Assembly (NCBI GenBank): GCA_034666705.1 | Contig: JAXDLH010000487.1 | Coordinates: 1-8,099 of the forward strand | Direction of reading: 5' to 3' | DNA from: JAXDLH01 sp034666705 | Lineage (GTDB): Bacteria > Chloroflexota > UBA6077 > SHYK01 | Length of the DNA stretch: 8,099 bases | Part shown: positions 1-5,263 of the stretch, piece after piece | Position numbering within the stretch: position 1 is the first letter of the stretch | How the letters are laid out: each line of letters starts with the position of its first letter | The notes under the pieces: model-generated | What the model saw: only the letters and a program-made list of their open reading frames with translations | The model's database searches: none | Told to the model about the DNA's origin: nothing | Translations under genes and position numbers: made by a program

Positions 1-47
1 ATCTCAGAAACCCACAGTCCCGTCGTGCCGAGTGGTCGATACTCCAT
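1..47 (-). CDS. Aldo/keto reductase family protein, N-terminus only
   Basis: Only the first 15 complete codons are inside the window; the rest lies beyond the left edge. Reading the minus strand from the ATG at 47-45 gives MEYRPLGTTGLWVSE. This matches the very conserved opening of the aldo/keto reductase (AKR) family, where a first beta strand of the form M-x-Y-R-x-L-G-x-T-G-L-x-V-S precedes the NADP-binding barrel. A GGGGAT Shine-Dalgarno-like sequence lies a few bases upstream. Family members are cytosolic NAD(P)H-dependent oxidoreductases acting on aldehydes, ketones or sugars; the substrate cannot be judged from 15 residues. The gene is divergent from the one at 278-631. Confidence 0.72.
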   Translation of the reverse strand, partial: MEYRPLGTTGLWVSE

Positions 48-113
48 CGTTATCCCCAGTGAGTCAGTGTTGTCGTCGCTGGTTCTTCTGGAACTCGAGG
101 ACCAAGGGTCCGA

Positions 114-230
114 TTATGAAACTGAACCCCGAACCACACACCGTCCAGTGAACGGGACGGGTAGTTTGCGCCCTGAGTGTACGATGCGAGCCGTGAAGAG
201 GTAGGCCACAATCAACAAGATCGCTACCAA
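114..230 (-). CDS. Possible 38-residue single-helix membrane protein (weak)
   Basis: A short minus-strand frame from a TTG codon (230-228) to TAA (116-114) encodes a peptide starting (M)VAILLIVAYLFTARIV, followed by a basic tail containing HSGRKLPVPFTGR. The hydrophobic run followed by positive charges looks like one membrane helix with a cytoplasmic tail. It ends 66 bp before the aldo/keto reductase ATG and could be a small upstream cistron. Against it: the start would be TTG, no convincing Shine-Dalgarno is visible, and an in-frame stop lies a few codons upstream. It could equally be chance or the worn end of a lost gene. Confidence 0.2.
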   Translation of the reverse strand: MVAILLIVAYLFTARIVHSGRKLPVPFTGRCVVRGSVS

Positions 231-277
231 TCCGCATCCCAGACGTCATCCGAGGATTCTACGATGAGGCCCACGGA

Positions 278-631
278 ATGATTCTTCGAACGGCGCCGCG
301 GGGAATGGAACAAGCAGCACATCAAACAGCCTACCGACCGGTACACAACTCCGCTTTGGGAAGCGGCCAGCGCCTCTCGCCGGCGGTACGCGCGTATCTC
401 GATCTTGGCGAAGCGCTCAACCACAACGATCTCACATCGGAAGCCGGCGCGGCGATTCGGATGGCCCGCCACGAGATGCTCGCCGAGATGAGTGTCACCG
501 ATCGCGCGGAGCTGATCGCCTGGGGCGCGCGTCAGACCTGGGAGATCCTCCATCGCGTGTCAGAGCCAGGACAATCAGGCGTGGCGACGGGAGGGCACCG
601 CGACGATCACGGCGCAAGCCCGGCCGGGTGA
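278..631 (+). CDS. Hypothetical protein, 117 residues
   Basis: I do not recognise this protein. The ATG at 278 has a GAGG Shine-Dalgarno at 266-269 with 8 bases of spacing, which favours it over the ATG at 305, whose upstream G-run sits too close. Codons from about 370 to 560 have a strongly GC-rich third position, supporting real coding. The middle (about residues 32-95) is predicted by eye to be mostly helical and soluble, with segments such as LSPAVRAYLDLGEAL and TDRAELIAWGARQTWEIL; both ends are low-complexity or polar. No signal peptide, membrane segment or catalytic motif is visible. It is divergent from the aldo/keto reductase and stands alone on the plus strand. Confidence 0.55.
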   Translation: MILRTAPRGMEQAAHQTAYRPVHNSALGSGQRLSPAVRAYLDLGEALNHNDLTSEAGAAIRMARHEMLAEMSVTDRAELIAWGARQTWEILHRVSEPGQSGVATGGHRDDHGASPAG

Positions 632-788
632 TGCCAGCACCCGTTATTGTAAATGTGGCGTCACCTCGAGTCTGCCTGGAGCATGGTTTCGATTGCGGCG
701 CACGCGCACCCGGTACCTCTGCCGCGCCGCGCTGGGTACTGGCGCCCCTTGGCCGGCTGACGCGAGTCAGTGACACTTTCTCGCAGAT

Positions 789-818
789 TGAGGGCCGGGA
801 CGGGCTCGAACCGGCGAC
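789..818 (-). other. tRNA 3'-half-like fragment (T-arm plus acceptor remnant)
   Basis: On the minus strand this reads as a tRNA-like T-arm: stem GCCGG (815-811), loop TTCGAGC (810-804), stem CCGTC (803-799; 4 of 5 pairs), then CCGGCCC (798-792), which could be an acceptor 3' strand, and TCA. I found no matching 5' acceptor strand (GGGCCGG), D-arm or anticodon arm within the next 80 bases, so it is not a working tRNA. It may be a leftover tRNA end, as seen at integration sites, or chance. The rest of 632-908 holds no gene I can support, only a small CTGAC-GCGA-GTCAG hairpin near 760-773. Confidence 0.22.
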
Positions 819-908
819 GTCGCGCGTGGTGGTACGGGCAGGCCTCGGGCATGGACGCCGGTATTGAACGCGTGCGCTCTATGCGCCGAGAGGAGAGACT
901 CAGGACTC

Positions 909-1571
909 ATGGCTTCATCCACTGTGCCCAATATCTGGCGCCGAACTCCACGAAGGCTTATGCGCCTGGCCCCGATCGCCGCGATGGCACTGGCGATCCT
1001 GGCGGCGACCGTCATGCCTGCGCTCGCCGACTTCACCTTCCGCTCGATGCACCTCGTGGGCGCCTCCCCCACGCTCACCTTTGGTCCCCCCTCAGTGCCG
1101 GGCGCGCAGGCCGACTACATCTATACCAATCATGGTGATGGCACGGTGCGGCTCATGCGAGGGAACTCAGAGCGTGATGGGCACGAGGATAACCCTGGCG
1201 CGCGCCTCGCAGTGCTCTGGAGCTACCGCGAGCACGGCAGCGCCTTTAGTGCCTCCGCCGGCCAGATCGACGACGCGGCATACACGATTACCGGAGCGCG
1301 AGCGCTTGGCAGCCATCCCCTCATCCTGCACGTGATTCCGAGCACCTACAAGCTGCACTACGACAATCCGGCGACCGCGCCTTGCTCCACTGGCTCATTC
1401 AGCTACGCGGTGCAGGAGGACGCTTCGGTTAACGGGACCTTTGCGCCGCTGATTACGAGTGGCGGCTGCTTCCCGACCTACAGTCTCGATATCTTCGTAG
1501 TGCCCGGTGGGCTGGCCGACCGCGCCTTCAATGACGATGGCAATCACGACAGGGGCGGCAATCACAACTAA
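909..1571 (+). CDS. Secreted hypothetical protein, 220 residues
   Basis: This is an exported protein of unknown family. The ATG at 909 is preferred over an in-frame TTG at 864 because it places a GAGAGGAGAG stretch (888-897) just upstream and yields a clean signal peptide. That peptide has a basic n-region (WRRTPRRLMR), a hydrophobic core (residues about 21-37) and an ALA-D cleavage site after residue 40. The mature part, about 180 residues, is rich in beta-forming and small residues (LTFGPPSVPG, DYIYTNHGDGTVRL) and has two cysteines, C159 and C187, placed to form one disulfide, fitting an extracytoplasmic location. The C-terminus is Asp/Asn/Gly/His-rich (DDGNHDRGGNHN) and might bind metal, which is conjecture. 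Its TAA overlaps the next gene's ATG (TAATG). Confidence 0.7.
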   Translation: MASSTVPNIWRRTPRRLMRLAPIAAMALAILAATVMPALADFTFRSMHLVGASPTLTFGPPSVPGAQADYIYTNHGDGTVRLMRGNSERDGHEDNPGARLAVLWSYREHGSAFSASAGQIDDAAYTITGARALGSHPLILHVIPSTYKLHYDNPATAPCSTGSFSYAVQEDASVNGTFAPLITSGGCFPTYSLDIFVVPGGLADRAFNDDGNHDRGGNHN

Positions 1572-2068
1572 TGCTGCGCAGATCGGCGGACGAGGGCGAC
1601 TTCACGTTGACCGATGCTGAGTCGGCCGATGTGGAGACCACACGCCCTGGGGTGTGGCGAATTGCCCTCGTCATTGGAATCTGGCTCGCGCTCGTCGTCC
1701 CCAGTCATTCCGCCAACGCGCAGGGCTGTGAGCCCACCGATGCGAGCGCTTCGACAACTGACGGAGCAGTAGTGAACGTCGAGCTCTGTCCGACCGACGC
1801 CGCGACGGGCGCCACGGATGCAACTCCTGCGACTTCGACCATCCAGTGCGCCGTGCACGGCGATACCACGAGCTCGGTGGCAACGACGCCCCGACGTTCG
1901 CCCGCCCCGCCGGCGTCCACCTCGGCTGCGCCACCCAACCCCGGGCCTACCCTGGGCTCGGCGTGGCTTGGCGCTCCATATCCCATTCCGGCGACAGAGG
2001 CGGCCGCTGCACCCGGCAGCGCGTGCCCGACTCCTCGCGGCGGCGCATCCCCCGAGGATGCGGCGTAG
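1571..2068 (+). CDS. Membrane-anchored or secreted Pro/Ala/Thr-rich hypothetical protein, 165 residues
   Basis: The family is unknown. The ATG shares one base with the preceding stop (TAATG), so translation is probably coupled and the two proteins likely made together. Residues 1-28 are polar and acidic, residues about 29-45 form a hydrophobic segment (IALVIGIWLALVVP), and SANA-QG at 47-52 resembles a signal-peptidase site. It could therefore be a long signal peptide or an uncleaved anchor. The remainder is low-complexity: Thr/Ala-rich to about residue 100 with cysteines at 53, 73 and 93, then Pro/Ala-rich (RRSPAPPASTSAAPP) with a fourth cysteine at 152. Such composition suits an extended extracytoplasmic linker. 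The low-complexity tail makes the reading frame near the end less certain than the start. Confidence 0.5.
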   Translation: MLRRSADEGDFTLTDAESADVETTRPGVWRIALVIGIWLALVVPSHSANAQGCEPTDASASTTDGAVVNVELCPTDAATGATDATPATSTIQCAVHGDTTSSVATTPRRSPAPPASTSAAPPNPGPTLGSAWLGAPYPIPATEAAAAPGSACPTPRGGASPEDAA

Positions 2069-2085
2069 TTCTCATTCCCAGGCAA

Positions 2086-2129
2086 GCATGCTGGCAGGGA
2101 GGACAGAGGCGTCCTCCTTGCCAGCATGC
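2086..2129. repeat. Long palindrome, 19-bp stem with 6-nt loop
   Basis: The arms 2086-2104 and 2111-2129 pair over all 19 positions, with a single G-U wobble (base 2097 with 2118), around the loop AGAGGC. The element fills the convergent gap, starting 17 bp after the stop at 2068 and ending 4 bp after the hmgA stop. It could terminate transcription from both sides, but no T-run follows on either strand, so an intrinsic terminator is not certain. A dispersed palindromic repeat that forms an mRNA-stabilising 3' hairpin is the alternative. Confidence 0.8.
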
Positions 2130-2133
2130 GATC

Positions 2134-3312
2134 TCACTGCGGTGAGCCATGGGATTCGTCCCATGAGTGAATGTACGCTGGGTCGTCCAACGCTTCGCAC
2201 GCCGCGGTCATTCGCGGCGGCCGAAACGTATCGACCATGACGGCGAGCTCGTCGGTCCGGCGCGGCGCCTCCAGGCTTGCTTCGACTGCGCCGGCCGACG
2301 GTCCGTGCGCTAATCCCCGAGGGTGCAGGGTGATGCTGCCCGGCTCCACCTTGCGTGCCCCGTACGTGCCGGCGACGTAGTAGATTACCTCGTCCGAGTC
2401 GAGATTTTCATGGTAGTAGGGGACCGGCACGGCATTGGGATCCCAGTCGAGGAGCCGGGGCACAAAACTGCAGACGACGAAGCCCGGGCCCTCGAACGTC
2501 TGGTGGGCCGTAGGGGGCACGTGCAGGCGGCCGGCGATCGGCTCGAAATCGTGGATGCTGAATGCGAATGGGTAGCAGTATCCATCCCACCCCACGACGT
2601 CGAACGGGTCGTGGTCGATTAGCTGCCGGTGCACCTCGTCGCCGATCTTGACGTGAAGCTCGCGCGGCGTCTCAACGCCTGCGTGCTGATCCACCAGCCG
2701 CTCCGGCTTGCGGAAGTCGCGCTCCCAGTAGGGCGCATGCTCGAGGAGTTGGCCGTCGGCGTTGCGATAGCGGTGAGGCGTGGCGATCGTGCCTGCCGCC
2801 TCGATGACGAGGAGCCGCCCTCGACCGCCCTCGAGGCAAAGCTGCTGGACCGTGCCCCGCGGGATGTAGACATAATCGCCCGCGTGGAACGGGAGCTCAC
2901 CGAATTGGGTGATAAGCGCTCCCTCGCCCTCGTGCACGAACAGCAGCTCATCACGCGTGCCGTTCTTGTACAGCGCGCCTTGCGGCTCGTCCGGGGCTGC
3001 GAGACTGATGACGAGGTCGTCATTGAATAGCAGCGCTCTCCGCCCGGTGACCGGATCGCCATCCGCCGCCAGGCGCCGGGTGCGAAGGTGCCGGTTGCGG
3101 TGTGCACTCGGCGTCCACCCCTGCGGGGATGTTGGCCTAAGGAATTCGGTTGTCCGCATCTGTGGCGGGAGCGACCGATGGTAGAGGATCGAGTACGTCC
3201 CGCTGAAGCCTTGCGTGCCGAAGACTTCCTCCGCGTAGAGCTTGCCCGCGGGTGAGCGAAACTGCACGTGCCGTTTGGGCGGCACGGCGCCGAGTCGATG
3301 ATATGAGGGCAC
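2134..3312 (-). CDS. hmgA: Homogentisate 1,2-dioxygenase
   Basis: Cytosolic non-haem Fe(II) enzyme that opens the ring of homogentisate with O2 to give 4-maleylacetoacetate, the central step of tyrosine and phenylalanine breakdown. The 392-residue product opens with PSYHRLGAVPPKRHVQFR and has a cupin-like fold throughout. Likely active-site segments are HVPPTAHQTFEG (264-275), VPYYHENLDSDE (297-308) and LHPRGLAHGP (329-338). By family analogy H301, an acidic residue at 307/308 and H336 bind iron. The protein is shorter than the roughly 430-445 residues of the Pseudomonas and human enzymes, matching a shorter bacterial class. The start is GTG, supported by GGGAGG 11 bases upstream and by the conserved N-terminus. 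It lies 31 bp after hppD on the same strand, so the two form an operon in pathway order. Confidence 0.93.
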   Translation of the reverse strand: MPSYHRLGAVPPKRHVQFRSPAGKLYAEEVFGTQGFSGTYSILYHRSLPPQMRTTEFLRPTSPQGWTPSAHRNRHLRTRRLAADGDPVTGRRALLFNDDLVISLAAPDEPQGALYKNGTRDELLFVHEGEGALITQFGELPFHAGDYVYIPRGTVQQLCLEGGRGRLLVIEAAGTIATPHRYRNADGQLLEHAPYWERDFRKPERLVDQHAGVETPRELHVKIGDEVHRQLIDHDPFDVVGWDGYCYPFAFSIHDFEPIAGRLHVPPTAHQTFEGPGFVVCSFVPRLLDWDPNAVPVPYYHENLDSDEVIYYVAGTYGARKVEPGSITLHPRGLAHGPSAGAVEASLEAPRRTDELAVMVDTFRPPRMTAACEALDDPAYIHSWDESHGSPQ

Positions 3313-3323
3313 GACGCTCTCAG

Positions 3324-3329
3324 CCTCCC
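3324..3329 (-). promoter_or_regulatory. Shine-Dalgarno site of hmgA
   Basis: GGGAGG on the minus strand, 11 bases before the GTG start at 3312. It lies in the 31-bp hppD-hmgA gap and supports the non-ATG start, which is also required by the conserved N-terminal residues. Confidence 0.7.
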
Positions 3330-3343
3330 GATTGGCGGCAGGC

Positions 3344-4474
3344 CTACAGGTTGCCGCGTCTGGCCTGTTCTAACTCGATCGCCTCGAAGAGCGCCTTGAA
3401 GTTGCCGACGCCGAAGCCCCGGGCACCGCGCCGCTGGATGATCTCGAAGAATAGCGTGGGGCGATCTTCCATCGGCCGGGTGAAGGTCTGCAAGAGGTAT
3501 CCATGCTCATCGCGGTCGACGAGAATGCCGAGCTCGCGAATCATGTGGAGATCCTCGCGGATCTCGCCGACCCGGTGGCGCAGGTGTGCGTAGTATGTGT
3601 CCGGCACCCGCAGGAAGCGCACCCCTCGCGCCTGCATGGCGCGCACCGTCTCGACGATGTCGCCGGTGAGCAAGGCAATGTGCTGCACGCCGGGTCCATG
3701 GTTGTAGTCGAGATACTCCTGAATCTGGCTCCTGCCGCGCCCGGGCGCCGGCTCGTTGATCGGAAACTTCACCCGCGTGCTGCCGTCCTGCACCACCTTG
3801 GACATGAGGGCGGTGAACTCGGTGCTGATCTGCTCGTCTGAAAAGTGGACGAGCTGGCTGAAGCCCATGACGTCACGATAGAAGGCAACCCAGCGCTCCA
3901 TCTGGCCGAGCTCGACGTTGCCGACGACGTGGTCGATCGCCTTCAATCCGCAGGAATCGCCGTGCAGGCCCGTCGTGCGGCGATAGCCCGGGAGGAACGC
4001 GCCGCGAAACTCGTGGCGCTCGACGAACGAGTGCAGCGTGTCGCCGTAGGTGGTGATTGCCGAGCGGCGGACCACGCCGTGCTCGCCCTCTAGCGTGATC
4101 GGCTCGAGGGCCGGCCCTGCGCCGCGCCGGGTTGCCTCGCGAAAGGCGTGCTCGGCGTCGTCTACCCGCAATGCAATGTCGTGGACGCCGTCGCCGTGGA
4201 GCGCGACGTGCTGGACGATCGGGCTCTCCGATCCAAGGCCTGCGGTCACGACGAGCGTGATCGTCCCCTGGCGCAGGACGTAACTGGCGCGGTCGCGCAC
4301 GCCGGTCTCTTCGCCGGCAAACGCCACGATGTCGAAGCCGAACAGTGTGCGGTAGAACTGCGCCGCCTGATACGCGTTGCCTACCCATAGCTCGACGTGG
4401 TCGATGCCATGCAGTGGCATGAAGTCATTAAGGGCGTGTGCAGGATTGCCCGTGGGCCGGACGGCGATCGCCAT
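3344..4474 (-). CDS. hppD: 4-hydroxyphenylpyruvate dioxygenase
   Basis: Fe(II)-dependent cytosolic enzyme that converts 4-hydroxyphenylpyruvate and O2 to homogentisate and CO2, feeding HmgA encoded just downstream. The 376-residue protein shows the two-domain vicinal-oxygen-chelate fold: an N-terminal half starting LHGIDHVELWVGNAYQAA and a catalytic C-terminal half starting AIDHVVGNVELGQM. The iron ligands are H182 (AIDHVVGN), H265 (VQHIALLT) and E344 (LFFEIIQR), with family-typical spacing of about 80 residues each. The signature FPINEPAPGRGRSQIQEYL (237-255) and the C-terminal GFGVGNFKALFEAIE are characteristic. The length is normal. The ATG at 4474 has a GGAGGGGG Shine-Dalgarno 8 bases upstream. 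A TATACT box (4500-4495) could be a -10 element, but it is too close to the Shine-Dalgarno to trust. The heptamer array 4511-4671 occupies the expected promoter region. Confidence 0.97.
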   Translation of the reverse strand: MAIAVRPTGNPAHALNDFMPLHGIDHVELWVGNAYQAAQFYRTLFGFDIVAFAGEETGVRDRASYVLRQGTITLVVTAGLGSESPIVQHVALHGDGVHDIALRVDDAEHAFREATRRGAGPALEPITLEGEHGVVRRSAITTYGDTLHSFVERHEFRGAFLPGYRRTTGLHGDSCGLKAIDHVVGNVELGQMERWVAFYRDVMGFSQLVHFSDEQISTEFTALMSKVVQDGSTRVKFPINEPAPGRGRSQIQEYLDYNHGPGVQHIALLTGDIVETVRAMQARGVRFLRVPDTYYAHLRHRVGEIREDLHMIRELGILVDRDEHGYLLQTFTRPMEDRPTLFFEIIQRRGARGFGVGNFKALFEAIELEQARRGNL

Positions 4475-4510
4475 ATCAGCATCCCCCTCCTACCAGTATA
4501 GGCACGTAGG

Positions 4511-4671
4511 CGGAGTGCGGAGTGCGGAGTGCGGAGTGCGGAGTGCGGAGTGCGGAGTGCGGAGTGCGGAGTGCGGAGTGCGGAGTGCGGAGTGCGGAGT
4601 GCGGCGTGCGGAGTGCGGCGTGCGGCGTGCGGCGTGCGGCGTGCGGCGTGCGGCGTGCGGCGTGCGGCGGG
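4511..4671. repeat. Heptanucleotide tandem repeat, 22 exact-length units plus one degenerate unit
   Basis: Read on the plus strand, units 1-13 and 15 are CGGAGTG; unit 14 and units 16-22 are CGGCGTG (4511-4664). A degenerate CGGCGGG follows (4665-4671). No indels break the 7-bp period across 154 bp. Because 7 is not a multiple of 3, all three frames of each strand encode the same stop-free heptad (RSAECGV-type on plus, HSALRTP-type on minus), which explains overlapping open frames here that are not genes. The array lies in the 317-bp gene-free gap between hppD and the 83-residue ORF and ends 20 bp from the hppD Shine-Dalgarno. Comparable heptanucleotide arrays (STRR repeats) are known in cyanobacteria; relation to those is not implied. 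Confidence 0.98.
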
Positions 4672-4777
4672 TGACGGCTGACGGGCCGGGTCGAAGGTAC
4701 CGGCAGGATGGCCCCGCTGGCAGATGGGTTGGGAGTCGTGTGGCGCCTACCATTGCAGACACCAGCCCTGACTGAGG

Positions 4778-4783
4778 AAGGAG
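4778..4783 (+). promoter_or_regulatory. Shine-Dalgarno site that fixes the start of the 83-residue ORF
   Basis: AAGGAG, within GAGGAAGGAG, sits 8 bases before the GTG at 4792. It argues for that start rather than the in-frame ATG at 4708, which has no such site. Confidence 0.65.
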
Positions 4784-4791
4784 ACTCCGCT

Positions 4792-5043
4792 GTGGCATGG
4801 ACACACTACTGGGGCCAGAAAGGCTCCGCCCGACTTCGTGACGGACAGACCATCGCGACGACCGCGGTATTCGTAGACGACGACGCTGACTGCGTGGCAG
4901 TCGTCAGCGCGCGTTCGTTGAGCTTCCTCACCTCGCCGTGCGAGACACTCGCCCTCAAACTGCACACGATTGCGCGCGACGCCTTTTCGCCCGACCCACA
5001 ATGCCTGTCGGTCTTGGTGCCGATCCACCCGCCAGTCGAGTAG
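4792..5043 (+). CDS. Hypothetical protein, 83 residues
   Basis: I do not recognise the family. The GTG start is chosen for its well-placed AAGGAG; the open frame extends further upstream, but that extension looks non-coding. The product begins MAWTHYWGQKGSARLRDG, then alternates strand-like segments (ATTAVFVDDDADCVAVVSA) with a helix-like one (SPCETLALKLHTIARDAF) and ends LSVLVPIHPPVE. This suggests a small soluble alpha/beta domain with three cysteines (about residues 34, 50 and 71). There is no signal peptide or membrane helix. It is divergent from hppD across the heptamer array and convergent with the cupin gene. Its role is unknown. Confidence 0.55.
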   Translation: MAWTHYWGQKGSARLRDGQTIATTAVFVDDDADCVAVVSARSLSFLTSPCETLALKLHTIARDAFSPDPQCLSVLVPIHPPVE

Positions 5044-5187
5044 GACGTCGGAGTCAAGCACCCGAAAAGTCCACGCGTCCTGCGCTTGCCGAGGATCCGG
5101 CGGGCGGGACTTACCCGGGCCCGCACGTGCAGCACACGCGCGAAGGTGCGCTCGCCCCGTGCCCCTAGAGCGGCTAATGACTGAGTG

Positions 5188-5233
5188 GGCGAAGGATTCG
5201 TGGTCCGGATGTTGTGACCACGAATCCTTCGCC
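5188..5233. repeat. Perfect palindrome, 18-bp stem with 10-nt loop
   Basis: The arms 5188-5205 and 5216-5233 are exact reverse complements around a 10-base loop (5206-5215). It lies in the 220-bp convergent gap 5044-5263, 30 bp beyond the cupin stop. Neither strand has a T-run after the stem, so it may be a mobile or dispersed palindromic repeat rather than a classic terminator. Apart from this and the adjoining repeat I see nothing else in 5044-5263. Confidence 0.85.
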
Positions 5234-5251
5234 TGCGGGCTCAGGATGACA
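5222..5251. repeat. Dispersed-repeat-like block overlapping the palindrome
   Basis: On the minus strand this block reads TGTCATCCTGAGC, a short GC-rich centre, then GCGAAGGATTC. This resembles a widespread bacterial intergenic repeat of the form TCATTCTGAGC...GCGAAGAATC. It has its own imperfect dyad (5224-5233 with 5238-5247, 8 of 10 pairs, TGCG loop) that shares the right arm of the 18-bp palindrome, so the two hairpins exclude each other. Confidence 0.5.
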
Positions 5252-5263
5252 TCAGGTTGGTTG

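Noticed and set aside
628..867. A 79-codon plus-strand frame containing GRDGLEPATSR
   Set aside because: Peptides of the form G-x-E-P-A-T-S are a familiar artefact of translating the antisense of tRNA T-arm-like DNA; there is no Shine-Dalgarno and no domain.
2323..3030. Plus-strand open frames inside hmgA
   Set aside because: They are antisense to a clearly identified gene and show no motif of their own.
4495..4500. TATACT (minus strand) as the hppD -10 box
   Set aside because: It would place the transcription start within the Shine-Dalgarno, and the region 17 bp upstream is the heptamer array with no TTGACA-like sequence.
4511..4671. CRISPR array
   Set aside because: Units are 7 bp and directly contiguous; there are no spacers and no cas genes.
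4377..4775. Open frames on both strands through the heptamer array encoding RSAECGV-like or TPHSALR-like peptide repeats
   Set aside because: A 7-bp unit without stops stays open in every frame and always yields a 7-residue peptide repeat. There is no Shine-Dalgarno or non-repeat domain to support a gene.
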